Shown here one piece after another: positions 54,061 through 64,000 of a DNA stretch of 64,000 nucleotides. This DNA comes from Takakia lepidozioides (taxonomy: Eukaryota; Streptophyta; Takakiopsida; Takakiales; Takakiaceae). The translations under genes were made by a program, and so were the position numbers. Position 1 is the first letter of the stretch; every line of letters begins with the position of its first letter. The notes below the pieces were generated by a model, which saw only the letters and a program-made list of their open reading frames with translations, was not told where the DNA came from and made no database searches. The stretch covers positions 21,390,001 through 21,454,000 of the forward strand of contig CM060734.1 in NCBI GenBank assembly GCA_030704615.1, written 5' to 3'.

Positions 54061-55379
54061 CCCATTACAATGGTTACTGTAGGGGTAGGATTAATCTTCA
54101 ATTGCCCCACTGCCCACATGTAAGCTACCAGCTCCTTGTATTCCAGGGGAGCCTGGCGCCAGAATTCAACCAATTCTGCCCCTGACCATGTCTCCTCCTT
54201 AGCAAGTGGCCTCATCCTATATCTTAGAGGGATAAGAGTTTGATTGAGCAGATGCAATTGACCCAATGATTTGCAGGGGGTTAAGGTTTTGAAGACCTTC
54301 TCCAGTATCTCTGGGATTTGGTGGGCTGGGACTACCATCATTTTTAAGTATTCCTCTGAATACTTTAGCCATTGCCCATCCTGCTTGCATGGCATGATTT
54401 GGAAATCATCCACTGCTACCGAAGTTGATGCTACCAGTACACTTGGTAGTGTTACGGGGTTTACCTCTTGAGTAGATGGCCCTGCTGTGGCCTGTACCAG
54501 TGTCTGTTGACTTGGTGGTGGTTGTGTTGCTGGTGGTGTTTGTGCTGGTGTTGTTGTTGTTGATTGTATTGGTGTTTCTCGTTCGTGGTCTTGCTCTTCT
54601 TGATCATCTTTGTCCATGAGCTCCTCTTGTTCTGGAATTGGTGGCAGGAACTCCTCATGAATGTCTGTCACCAACTTCGCCAATTGACATTTCATCTGCC
54701 TCACCATTACTTTGTTGAGTTTCTTCATCTCCAGTTCACTCCCTTCATTCAACCAGGCTCTGGCTAAGGCTGCGTCTGCTGCATCCAGCCCTGCTTGCAA
54801 TGTCAGCTTCTCCAGCTGCTGCTTCCATTCATGTTCATTGCCCATGGCAATGTCTCTTTCTGTGGTGGTTGTAAACAGCCTGCTCTCAACATTCTCCCTT
54901 TCCCTCAGCAGTGTAGTGTTGCTATTGAGCCACTTGGTCCCCTGATCTCTGGCAGTCCTCAGCTGCCCCTTGAGTGTCTCCACCTGCTGTTTAAGCGTTT
55001 GCACCCATCCTGTGAGTGTTTCCACCTCTGTCTCTATTTTCCGAGATCTCTCTCGCTCTGTATCGAGGTCGGCTTGGACATGGCGTGTTTCGTCTCTATG
55101 TCTTTCCCACTTCTGCTCCCACTCATCTCTGCGTTGTGCCAAAGTGTTGTATTGGCAAAGTAAGGTCGTCTTTTGATCTTCTAACGCTGCAATTGTAACC
55201 TCATGGTTACATACTGTTCTTGCAGTTGCCAATTCCCTCTGGTGCTTCTCTTTGATGTGGTCTAAGATCATGCTCAGGTTTTCCGGGCTGACGTAATCCT
55301 TGGTCCTGTCCATACAAGCTGTCAGTTGACCCAAAGCTTGTATTGCCTGCAGAATGACATTCTGTGGCGTTTCCTCCAA
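54057..55379 (-). CDS. Extra ORF B of the gypsy element: coiled-coil protein, 440 residues
   Basis: The frame is intact. Residues about 40-240 form a long heptad-rich coiled coil (DQKTTLLCQYNTLAQRRDEW, TERERSRKIETEVETLTGWV, LKQQVETLKGQLRTARDQGT). Then comes a Glu/Asp stretch and a Thr/Pro/Gln-rich linker (about 265-310), and a folded-looking C-terminal part (YSEEYLKMMVVPAHQIPEIL, LLNQTLIPLRYRMRPLAKEE, YKELVAYMWAVGQLK). No signal peptide or transmembrane segment, so it is not an envelope protein. It may be a second structural or RNA-binding protein; function unknown. Confidence 0.65.
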   Translation of the reverse strand: MEETPQNVILQAIQALGQLTACMDRTKDYVSPENLSMILDHIKEKHQRELATARTVCNHEVTIAALEDQKTTLLCQYNTLAQRRDEWEQKWERHRDETRHVQADLDTERERSRKIETEVETLTGWVQTLKQQVETLKGQLRTARDQGTKWLNSNTTLLRERENVESRLFTTTTERDIAMGNEHEWKQQLEKLTLQAGLDAADAALARAWLNEGSELEMKKLNKVMVRQMKCQLAKLVTDIHEEFLPPIPEQEELMDKDDQEEQDHERETPIQSTTTTPAQTPPATQPPPSQQTLVQATAGPSTQEVNPVTLPSVLVASTSVAVDDFQIMPCKQDGQWLKYSEEYLKMMVVPAHQIPEILEKVFKTLTPCKSLGQLHLLNQTLIPLRYRMRPLAKEETWSGAELVEFWRQAPLEYKELVAYMWAVGQLKINPTPTVTIVMG

Positions 55380-55886
55380 CCCTGTGTCCCATGCTGTTGT
55401 ATCCAGAACTTATTGTGCTAGTAGTAATTCCAAATTGGAATTTCTGTCTTGCTGCTGCTGATTCGGTGCCTCTTGCACCACCTGCTGTTGCTGCTGACTG
55501 GGTGCCTCTTACACTATCTGTTGTTGCTGCGCCACTATGTCTCCATCCTCTGTTCCTGGCTGTGTGGCCTCTGTGTGTGCTGCTTGTTGGGCTTTGGTGT
55601 TGCCATGGCTAATTTCCATGGGCGTTGCTTCGTTGGTCTGTGGTTGGTTCCCTCCTTCTGGCTGTTGATTCTCCCATTCTCTCTGCACTGGGGAATCATC
55701 CGTCGAGTTGATGATGTCCTCTGCTGCTGCACTTGTGGTTGCTTCGTTGATCCGGGCTCTCTTTGCAAGTCCGCCCTCTTCTTCTTCTTGACCTGCTGCC
55801 GTCTCACTTCATTCTCCCTCCATCGTATCTACCCGTTGCATAATCCCCAACGTCGCTTGCTCTTCGGCCGTTAGGTGTACAGTGTG
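55380..55886 (-). other. Low-complexity spacer in gypsy element
   Basis: The minus strand is Gln/Ala/Lys-rich in all frames (e.g. QVQQQRTSSTRRM), with CAGCAGCAA-type triplet runs. It separates the pol frame end (55887) from ORF B (55379). The first residues of ORF B may lie here. Confidence 0.5.
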
Positions 55887-56511
55887 TCAAATCATTTGAA
55901 GTAACAAGGGAGTCGCCATGGTAACAGTTGCTTCCTTCTTCTTCTTTGTCAATCGGGTCAATTCTTGGGTTAACTTCTTCAATAAGAAGCTTGCCCAAAT
56001 CACGATTTGCCCATTGAGGCAAACCAATACTTGATCGATTAGCTCTTTGGTACAATAGCTGTGGTTTTGCCTGAGGCAAAGCAACATGCTAAGTACTGGG
56101 GCTATCCTCCTAAAGCCGGGGCTTTTGCTGTGACTGCATGTGTAGCCCTGATCTGCTTGGTTGAGATTCTCAAACAAATCTGCAAGTACAAACCTTGGAG
56201 GTTTGCCGCTGTGCGCCGGTACGTCCAGACTGGGAAGGTGAAACACTTCCGCCAAGTACTTCTCCGACAGCAGAATGTGTGTGTCGCGGACATTTGTGCT
56301 CCGAGTGTTGGTGTTGTAATTCTCCAAGAACTCCCTGCACAGCTCGTCGTGCTTCAAGTTCCAGTCCAGCGTGGTGATGAAGTATCGTAGGCCAAGACTG
56401 TCCAACGTCTCTTGTGTCTCTGTGTCCTGTTCAATCTTCCGCAACGCCGGGCTGCTTTTGAAATTCACTTGCGCATAAGACCTTGGTGCATTCCGCTTGG
56501 TGCTTGCCATT
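55887..56511 (-). CDS. Extra ORF A: ~207-residue domain at the 3' end of the pol frame
   Basis: The pol frame stays open to 55887. From an internal Met at 56511 a distinct protein-like block starts: [54 protein letters not shown], and [20 protein letters not shown], with a hydrophobic, partly membrane-like C-terminus and a KKKK run. The layout (a charged start, an [15 protein letters not shown] strand-helix, then a leucine-rich helix) resembles the putative plant transposon domain seen with Tat/Athila-type elements. It may be expressed separately. Assignment is by pattern memory. Confidence 0.5.
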
Positions 56512-59225
56512 TCTCTTAGTCTTGCGGTTGCTGTAAGGAATTGGAGCACCAATTCCTGTATCACCAGTAGTATGAAGCACACTGGAAGTTGTGTATACAG
56601 CAATTTCCAGTTTGCGGAAGAGAAGGTGAGGAGTTCGCTTCTTGGTTTAAGTAGGGGTTCTCCTCTGTAGGCTTCTCTCGAGGTTCTCGTGGAGGTAATT
56701 CCGTCCTGCTGGTTGCCTAGGTTTAAAGCGCAGTTAGCTTTAATTGCTGGGCCCAGGCTTACCAAGAAGCATTTAGCTTCTGGTAACGGTTTTGAGAAAA
56801 CTTCGTCTTTTTTGTGCCTGATTTTCTTCCGTTGGTGTTTTTTTCGTGATTTGTTTTGGATTGAACTGATGATCGTTGATGATGGTTTAGTTTCGGTCAG
56901 TTTATGTTCATCCATCTTGGATGTGTTCATCCACTTTGGTACGTGGTCTGTCTTTAGATGGGCGGCGTGGGTGCAGTACTTGCAGCTTGGTTTAATGGCT
57001 TTGCCCTTATCATCCGCCGTCTTTTGGCAATCCGTTGGATTGCGCCGTCGTTCTGCCTCCATGTTATGATCGAAGGGTAGTGGTGTATGATTACTTCGGT
57101 CGGTGGGGTGATCTGGAGCGTACATCTCGGAGTTTAACACAAGCAGTGACTCGTTGGCTGCTTCGTATTCGTTCACGGTTCTGTAGGGCATCTGTGCTGG
57201 CCACGGTTCACCATACGGTATACAGGGTGGTAATGTTGTCCTCCAGATGAATGGTGGTCTAGTCGTCGTGGTGCCCTGAATTCGTGTTGCCACCTGTCTT
57301 AGTACATGCCGATTCACTGTGTCGTGATGAATGTAGTATGCACTGGCGGTTTCACGCTCCTCATCTTCAGTTTGATCTTCCTCGTTGGCGTATAAGTCAT
57401 GTATAAGGGCTTTGTCATGTATTCCTTGGTAGCCTTTTAACTTGTTAATGTTAATTCGTCCCACGAATTCTTGTTCCAAGGTCTGTAAATCAACAGTCCC
57501 ATTGTCACGTACCTTTTTGATTTGAAATGGTCCCATCCATGGCATTTTCAATTTTCCGCCCAGTTTGATCTTCTTGATTTTTGGTAACCACAAAACAATG
57601 TCCCCGTCCTGGAAAGATTTCTCTTTCCCTTCAGATATTCTTTTTCTTCGTTGTTCTTGAATCCGTGCCATGTTATCTGCAGCATCTGCCCGAACTTCTT
57701 CCAGATGGAATAACTCATATTCCCTGATTCGTAGAGATTCTTCTAAACCCCATCGTTCATGAGTTCCGGTTCGTAGTGTGGGTATCATACATTCAATGGG
57801 TAATAGTGCCTCTGCTCCATACACCAGTTGAAATGGTGTATGTTTCGTGGTCACCTTGTATGATGTCCTGAATGCCCATAGTGTTGTGTTCAATTTGGTG
57901 TCCCAATATGTTCGATTGGCATTTACTATCTTGGTTAGGATAGTGCATAATATCTTGTTGGTAGATTCAGCCTGGCCGTTTCCTTGGGGATAGTACGCAG
58001 TACTCTTGTGATGTACGATCATGAACTCCTCCGTCAAGCATTTTATGGCATCATTTATAAAATGTGATCCTTGATCACTGACGAATTCCAGTGGGCAACT
58101 AAATCGTGTGATGATGTTTTCATATAAGAATTTGGCTGTCGATCTAGCGGTGTTGTCTCTTAGTGCCTTGGCCTCTACCCATTTGGTGATGTAGTCAGAG
58201 GCTGTGAGGATGTATTGGTTTTGTGTGTACCTTGCTGGAGGTTTAATGGGTCCCACGAAGTCTAGCCCCCAGAGCTGAAATGGTTCTGTTGGTAGTATTG
58301 GGTGCAGAGTACCCTTCCCAGTTTGTTCTACTAGTCCCATCCTCTGGCAAACATCACACTGTTGGCAGTGTTCATAAGTATCTCCAAATACAGTAGGCCA
58401 CCAGTAACCTGCTAATAATATCTTCTTTGCTGTCAGGTCCGAACTGAAGTGTCCTCCTGCAATTCCTTCGTGTAGTTCTTGCATTACTGTTTTGGCTTGC
58501 TCTTTGTTTACACATCTTCTCATTATGGAGTCAATTCCTCTTTTGTACAGAATCCCCCTGATTACTGTGTATGGCTTGCTTTTCATTGAAAGCTTCCTCC
58601 TGTCATCTTTGGTGTAATCTTCAGGAAATTTCCCTGTGTTCAGATAGTATTTGATTGGCCATTGCCAATCATCTTGATCTTGATCCTGAATTTCTTCTGA
58701 TACTTCTTTGGTGACTGTATAAGCTCCAATACTGATATTGGCCAATTCTTGATTGTTTGTTTTTTCGTTTTCCTTGTCATCTTCTTCTTCTGGATCTGGC
58801 TCTTCCTCAATAATAGGTCCTTCATCAAGAGGTTCATCTTCATCTAATGAATCCTCTTCTTCATCAGTGTTATCCATGAGTTTAAGAGCATCTGGAAGGT
58901 CATAGTCTCCTTGAAACATTCCCAGAGCATCTATAGGATCTGTCTCTTCATCTGGTGCTTCTGGTTGAACAACAAACAGAAATGCGTCGGAAAGTTGATC
59001 CTCTACCCCCGTGGCTGGTTCTCTTGTAGTAATCCTTGACAGATGATCTGTTGTAACATGTAATTTCCCTGGTTTATGAACAACTTCAAAATCATACTCA
59101 TGAAGAAGTAATAACCATCGAGCAACCCTGCCACTAGCTAGTGGTCGATTTGCTAAATGAACTAGAGCCTGATGATCAACAATAAACTTAAAGCGATTGC
59201 CAAGTAAATAATGCCGAAACTTTTG
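56512..59225 (-). pseudogene. RNase H C-terminus and integrase of the long gypsy element
   Basis: After a one-base shift near 59225 the frame gives [20 protein letters not shown] and [16 protein letters not shown], the end of RNase H. An acidic spacer follows. Integrase follows: the zinc part [20 protein letters not shown] with [11 protein letters not shown]; catalytic Asp in LWGLDFVGP, Asp in [10 protein letters not shown], Glu in [12 protein letters not shown]; then the GPY-like module [13 protein letters not shown]. Afterwards a tail of unknown function runs (57.4-56.5 kb), including a [14 protein letters not shown] zinc-like motif and Lys-rich segments. The frame itself has no stop. Confidence 0.88.
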
Positions 59226-60322
59226 AAAACATAAATCATTGCCAATGCTTCCCTTTCTGTGGTGCTATAGTTCTTCTCGGCTGCTGTCAACAATCTGCTT
59301 GCATAATAGATTGGTGAATCTATTGTGCCTGTCACATTCTGAGCTAGAACTGCTCCCAAAGCAATGCCTGATGCATCACTGTGCACATGAAATGGTAAAT
59401 CCCATCTTGGATTTATCAGAATTGGTGCTGCTATGAGTGCCTTTTTTAGTGAATCGAATGATTCATGGCAAGCTGGAGACCATCGGTATTCGGCATCTTG
59501 CTTCAGCAGTCTATAGACTGGTGCTGCTCTGTGAGCATATTTGTCCATGTACCTTCTGTAATAGCTCGTCTGTCCCAGAAATCTTGTAAGTTTCTTGGGA
59601 TTTTCTGGTGGTGGTATTTTCTGGATAACTTCCACTTTCTTTGGATCCACCAGAATTCCCTGCATAAAATCGTTGAGATATTTCTTGAATATCTTAGATA
59701 CTGCTCGTTGAAATGTGGCTGGTGCATTGCAAAGTCCAAATGGTATGACTTTGTAAAAATAGGCTCCCCATTCAGTGATGAATGCAGTCTTTTCTCGGTC
59801 TTCTTCTGCCATCTGCACCTGGTTGTACCCACTAAACCCGTCCATGAATGAGTACATCTCATGTCCGGCCACTGTGTCCAACACTATTTCGGTGAAAGGT
59901 AGTGGAAATGGGTCTTTCTTGGTTCCTGCGTTTAACTTGCGGTAGTCCACACATACTCGCAGTTTTCCATTTTTCTTGGGTACTATTACAATGGGCGATA
60001 ACCATTGTGGTGTCTCTACTGGGTATATGAATCTTGCATCCAGTAATTTCTTGATTTCTTCCCAAACTTTAGCTGCATAGTTGGAGTTCATTCTGTAACG
60101 GTTCTGACGAATTGGTTTTGTGTCAACTTCCAATTCAATTCGGTGCTGACAGATATTAGAAGGTATACCCTTCAAATCTTTGTAGTTCCAGGCAAATACA
60201 TCTTTGTATTCAGTGAATAATGCAGTAGCTTCTTGTAGAAATGATTCTTCAAGACCTGCACTTACTCGTATTATCTGTGGTTCTTCACTTGAATCAATTG
60301 AGTTTCTTCCATTACTGTCCAT
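59162..60322 (-). pseudogene. Reverse transcriptase of the long gypsy element
   Basis: RT blocks are clear: VETPQWLSPIVIVPKKNGKL, RVCVDYRKLNAGTKKDPFPL, FMDGFSGYNQVQMA, FYKVIPFGLCNAPATFQRAV. The YVDD-box region is lost: after KKYLNDFMQGILVDPKKVE a segment that should hold it is missing, so RT is deleted internally. The thumb, connection and RNase H follow ([53 protein letters not shown]) up to the frameshift at about 59225. Without the catalytic Asp pair the copy cannot reverse-transcribe by itself. Confidence 0.88.
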
Positions 60323-60329
60323 CCTGCAA

Positions 60330-61330
60330 TCTCTTGTCTGATGGTTGCAATCGTGGCAGGTACTTCACTGATTTGAATGTCTTCTTCCCTTTCTTGATAG
60401 AAACGGGCAGGGTGTTGGAGTGTGTCCATCGCTTCTTCCTCTGGATCTTCCGTTCTCAAAGTATTTGGTTCTCCTTGGGTGTTCACCATGTGACATCCTA
60501 CTGTTGTGGTATGCTTGACCACTAGTTGCCCAATAGGTTCCAACTGTGGATGTGTTGCATATACTGTGGCTTCTTCTTCATCCGACAGTCCACTGGACCA
60601 ATCATACTCTTCTACTATGCAAGGTCGTTTCTCTCGTGGAATGGTACCTTGTTGCTTCGTAGTGATGGTGACTTGTTCTGATCCTTTTTATGATCGTGAG
60701 AGTCTGACTTCCCCAATCATGGTGTGATTGGGCTTGTGTTAACCATGGTTGGCCAAGTAGTAGCGAATATCCTTCTGCCACATCCTCCATTCTGAGAATG
60801 GTTACTGATACTTCGTATACCAGTCCTGCTACTTCCATTGCAAGTCGTCTGATGATACCCAATGGTTGCACTTTTCATTGATCAGCCATTCGTACCGTGA
60901 ATGGAGCAGGTTCCATGTGCCCCAATCCTAGTGACTTCTTCATCTTCTCTGTCATGATATTCACTCCAGATCCTCCATCAATGAGTACATCCGTTACCAT
61001 CTTCCGTCCAATACGTACTTGTATTACGGGTATTGCTTCGTCATAGCCTGGAGTTTGTCGTATAGTTGTGGGTTTAATCGTGTAAACCTCTGGTGTTGGT
61101 TTTTGTTTTGGTGTGGGGGTCAATGCCTCGATTGCCCGAAATAAAATTTTCTTGCAGTGTGGAGCAATTTTTAATAATTGTCCAATGGTAATTTGGGTCT
61201 TGGTCTGGCAGATTACTTCAGCCAATTCTGCTTCCGTGGTTGCATTCATGGTCTTCACCGTTGGTCTGATTTGATTATCTGGAGTTGACTCTCCAGAAGG
61301 TATATGGGTTCCCTCTTGCATTTGAGCTAT
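60330..61330 (-). pseudogene. Protease region of the long gypsy element, broken
   Basis: The retropepsin-like motif is VLIDGGSGVNIMTEKMKKSL (Asp-Gly-Gly instead of Asp-Ser-Gly, a common Tat/Athila variant). It is preceded by a PGYDEAIPVIQVRIG strand, and followed after a TGA (60872-60874) by VQPLGIIRRLAMEVAGL and YSLLLGQPWLTQA. The related fragment at 12.4 kb has an Arg codon where this TGA stands. Further stops and frame changes follow near 60600 and 60540, then QEREEDIQISEVPATI leading toward RT. Confidence 0.85.
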
Positions 61331-61345
61331 GGCTTTACTTACCTC

Positions 61346-63144
61346 CTAGTGTAAGCTCTTTTCTTCCTGCCATGCTGCACTTTCTGGATATTGTTTCCAT
61401 TCTTCTTCAATCTCCTTATCTGGAGGTTTCTGTTTCTTGGCCTGGGTTCGGGTTACCGCAAGGGTATCCACTACAGGGGTTACCACACTCACGGCTACAC
61501 TCGGTCCAGCTTCCATATTTCTCACTTCTGCCTCATGTTTGATTCGCAACTGGCATTCATGTTTCCAGTGCCCCTCTTTCTTGTAGTAGTGGCATCTCGT
61601 GATTTCTTTGTTTCTGGGTTGATGTTCTCTATCCCGTGGTGGATAGTCATCTCGTGGCCTCTGATAACGATTACCCATATTGTATCATCTTGGTCCATCC
61701 GATCGTCCCATCGGATTTGGACTTGGTGTACCCCCACCTCTCGTGCGTACCCACTCTTCTTGGCCCGTTGGTTGTAAAGACAATGGCTGGTATTATGATT
61801 GTTTATATGACAAATATCACAATATTTGTCTTTCATGTGGCATTCCGTTGCCAAGTGTCCTGCAGTCCTGCATTTGTGACACCATGTTGCCTTCCGTGGC
61901 CCTTCATCTTTAAAATTCTTGATAGCCTCTGCTATTTTCTGATCCAAAGTGGTTTTGTCAATCACTTCTTTCTTCTTTTGCTTGGGTTTTTCTTCATCAT
62001 CAGAGTCATCTTCTTCCAAGGGATCCTTGGAATCTTTGCTTCTGCTCTGATGAAATCCCAATTCCAATTTATTTGCAGTTCCTACTGCTTCAGCCAAAGT
62101 GTTGTTAGGCATGACTGTAACCATGGTTATATATTCAGGACAAAGTCCGTTGATGAACCATGATTTTTGCAAATCATCCCCTGGTGCTTGAGGTAGCTTC
62201 TTGATCAGAGTCTTCATTCTCTCCAGGTAGTCGACTACCAGTTCTTTCTTTTTCTGTCTCAGGTTCTGTAATCCTGTGAAGATTTCAGACGTGGATTTGT
62301 TGGATCTATATCTTTCTTGAAACGCGGCTCTCATATCCGCCCAATTTGCAAAGTGATTTGCTGGAAAGGTTGCCAACCATTCAATGCCTTTCCTGGCCAT
62401 TGAACAAGGAAATAATCGGATCTTTTCCTGGTCTGTTGCTTCATTGTAAATGGTGCACATGTTCTCAAATTGATTAAGATGGATATCTGGATCAGATTTC
62501 CCATCATATAAAGGGAACGACGGTCTGGTTTTGCTCGCTGCTAAAGCCATTGGTGCAGCTGGTGCAACTGGTTGTCCAAACTGGGATGGTCCCGCTGCTG
62601 CTGGCTGTGGTGGTGTTGGTGTTTGTCTTCCAAACAGTGATTCAAATCTAGGAGGACTTTGTCTCAATGATAGCCGTCTTCCAGCTGCTGTCCCAACTAA
62701 GCTTAATGAATCTTTAAAAGTTTTGAGTGCAGTTCTGGTTATCCTTTCTAGAGAAGTAGGTTCACTTCTTTCACCTTCTTCACTCAGAATGTTCTCAAAT
62801 CTTTCTTCTAATATTTTAGCAAAGCCTCGATTTGGACTTGTTACTGTAGAAGGTCCTTCAGATCTTTCTTGTGGTAACCATTCATCAAGTGCATTACTGG
62901 CAACTTCTTCTGATGTCCCACTTCCCACCGATCCGATTTCCTGATCTTCTGGTTTATCACTGTCAATTTGTCTTGTTGTCTCACCTTGAATAATATTCAA
63001 GTTCTGTAATTTTGGGAACTCTTCTCTTAACCGAGCCTCCCTTTCTGCAGCATATTTCTCTATTCGTTCAGCTCTGTCTTGCTTAGCTTTTTCTTTAATC
63101 TCCTCATTCATTCCCACATCATATGCAGAATTCATTTTCAGCAC
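61346..63144 (-). pseudogene. Gag of the long gypsy element
   Basis: The 540-residue frame from 63144 to 61522 is open. A charged helical N-terminus (QDRAERIEKYAAEREARLRE) precedes the gag block FENMCTIYNEATDQEKIRLF, KGIEWLATFPANHFANWADM, FTGLQNLRQKKKELVVDYLE. Then come a Lys/Asp/Glu spacer and two zinc knuckles, CHKCRTAGHLATEC and CDICHINNHNTSHC. A frame change near 61650 leads to a third, atypical knuckle (CHYYKKEGHWKHEC) in 61678-61346. The start Met at 63144 has LKMNSAYDVG after it; a second Met (residue 4) is equally possible. Confidence 0.88.
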
Positions 63145-63724
63145 CCTTTAATCAGTCTTGGTATGTCAGTAAAGAAAATTTATAGTGGTCTCTACCATTT
63201 CTCCAAGATTTACCCTATCTTGCCAGAATCCGTATTACGACTTAATTTTATTTTTAACTGATTGATCACCAAACTTTTAATGGGCACAATAATACCATCT
63301 GTCTTTCTCAGTATATCTGACTTGCAACAAGTCTTTGGGTATCCAGTACTCCACTGCTTCTATGATCATGTGACAATATTCATAATTTGAACATCCTTCT
63401 CTGAAAATATAACTAGTGTAGCAAACTTTTCTAATTGGGATTAGAGTAATCAATAAAGCTAGACGAGACAACCATTCTTCACTTCTGATTCTACATTCCC
63501 AAGGTGCTCGTGTAAATACTGATCACTCATTCCTTCAATCCCCATTTGTCATCTTCTTTCGTAATTGAAAGAAAGATCTTCTGTTGTATTGTTATTGGTA
63601 AGCCATGAAATTTTTTCAGGAATGTTTTCCATTCTTTTGCTTCTGTCGACTCGTTCTTTTGTGATTTCAAGAAATCACTGAGTAACCATCCTTCCTTGAG
63701 TACACTTGAACTCAACATACTGTT
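63145..63724 (-). other. Leader between primer site and gag
   Basis: AT-rich 5' leader of the element. A minus-strand frame 63527-63745 (SSVLKEGWLLSDFLKSQKNE) covers part of it and the primer site; such short upstream frames occur in Tat-type leaders, but I would not call it a gene. Confidence 0.5.
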
Positions 63725-63744
63725 AGTCCCCAGTATGGTCGCCA
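63725..63744 (-). promoter_or_regulatory. Primer-binding site
   Basis: On the minus strand TGGCGACCATACTGGGGACT lies two bases inside the 5' LTR end. TGGCGAC...CTGGGGA is the style of primer site used by Tat/Ogre-type gypsy elements (3' end of a tRNA). The exact tRNA was not determined. Confidence 0.7.
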
Positions 63745-63746
63745 AA

Positions 63747-64000
63747 TATTAACCGCTAGTTTATGACTTAGGCAAAACAGGCTAACAACATTACTGCCCA
63801 TTTCCTAAGACATGCAACAGAGGTTGTCCGACGGTATGCTTTCAGAAACGATTACGAAGTAATCGTTTTCAGGATAGCTAAGCTATGAACGTCGTATGAA
63901 GCCATATCACTACAGGCTGCTTAATCATATTGATTAAGCCTAATCTATAGTCTATTTGGCATAATAGGCCTTAGTCAAAAGGACTGAAGCCTCTTTGTTC
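63747..64000 (-). mobile_element. 5' LTR of the long gypsy element (partial, cut by window end)
   Basis: Same sequence as 51852-52107 with a handful of changes. The terminal dinucleotide is TA here (on the minus strand GGTTAATA) where the other copy has CA, a C-to-T change. The rest lies beyond the window. Confidence 0.9.

Larger units (their letters stand above)
51852..64000 (-). mobile_element. Long Ty3/gypsy (Tat-like) element with extra ORFs
   Basis: The element is on the minus strand. Its 3' LTR is 51852-53465, internal part 53466-63746, and the 5' LTR starts at 63747 and runs past the window. Order: primer site, gag, protease, RT, RNase H, integrase, then extra ORFs, polypurine tract and LTR. 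The two LTRs match over all 250 bp visible, with few differences (e.g. 51872/63767, TTAACCGCTGG versus TTAACCGCTAG), so insertion was fairly recent. The left flank duplication would be GACAT (51847-51851); its partner is outside. A long internal region with ORFs after integrase and a Tat/Ogre-like primer site suggest the Tat group, which is inference. Confidence 0.92.

Noticed and set aside
53467-55379. ORFs B and C as a retroviral envelope gene
   Set aside because: No signal peptide, transmembrane anchor or fusion-peptide-like segment; ORF B is a cytosolic-type coiled coil.

Overview
The window is nuclear DNA of a land plant. Support comes from a plant-type methionine gamma-lyase gene, a plant-type PLS PPR gene fragment, an eIF4A exon, a decayed APRF1/SWD2-like WD40 gene with GT-AG introns, and plant-style CACTA, hAT, PIF/Harbinger and Ty3/gypsy elements. 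A DNMT3-like (not rearranged DRM-like) methyltransferase and the PPR style suit a non-flowering land plant such as a fern, lycophyte or bryophyte. That placement is inference. Ordinary genes are sparse; most of the window is nested, decayed mobile DNA and unusual satellite arrays.

Layout. 0-9.2 kb: CACTA-related sequence. It holds a possible En/Spm ORF1 remnant, a TTAA-flanked 806-bp MITE, tandem repeats, a TNP2 transposase pseudogene (5.9-8.25 kb), then captured-looking PPR and eIF4A fragments. 9.3-19.5 kb: decayed coding pieces on the minus strand that I cannot name, a fragment of a gypsy family whose long copy lies at 52-64 kb, CACAG minisatellites, and a 3.1-kb satellite made of about 42 palindromes centred on GGCGCC (15.35-18.45 kb). 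19.67-31.48 kb: a segment that appears inverted. It contains a decayed Ty3/gypsy element (20.74-28.05 kb, minus) whose polyprotein carries a DNMT3-like C5-cytosine methyltransferase between protease and reverse transcriptase, and a PHD finger after the integrase. 31.5-33.5 kb: the other halves of the LTRs and the hAT transposase broken by the inversion. 34.2-35 kb: a second, unrelated hairpin array (GCGACCGCC arms). 37.4-38.4 kb: an intact PIF/Harbinger transposase. 43.5-44.8 kb: intact methionine gamma-lyase. 47.1-49.9 kb: APRF1-like pseudogene and the first exon of an unrecognised neighbour. 51.85-64 kb (continuing past the end): a long Tat-like gypsy element, minus strand, with a solo LTR of another family inside its 3' LTR and at least two extra ORFs downstream of the integrase.

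Most notable: (1) one retroelement polyprotein combines a possible DNA-methylation writer (C5 methyltransferase) with a possible chromatin reader (PHD finger, at the place where chromoviruses carry a chromodomain). The copy is dead: twelve in-frame stops, several frameshifts. (2) Two nested target-site duplications, a split LTR and a reading frame that resumes across the breaks allow an 11.8-kb inversion to be deduced.

All calls are by eye. No alignment or database search was run.
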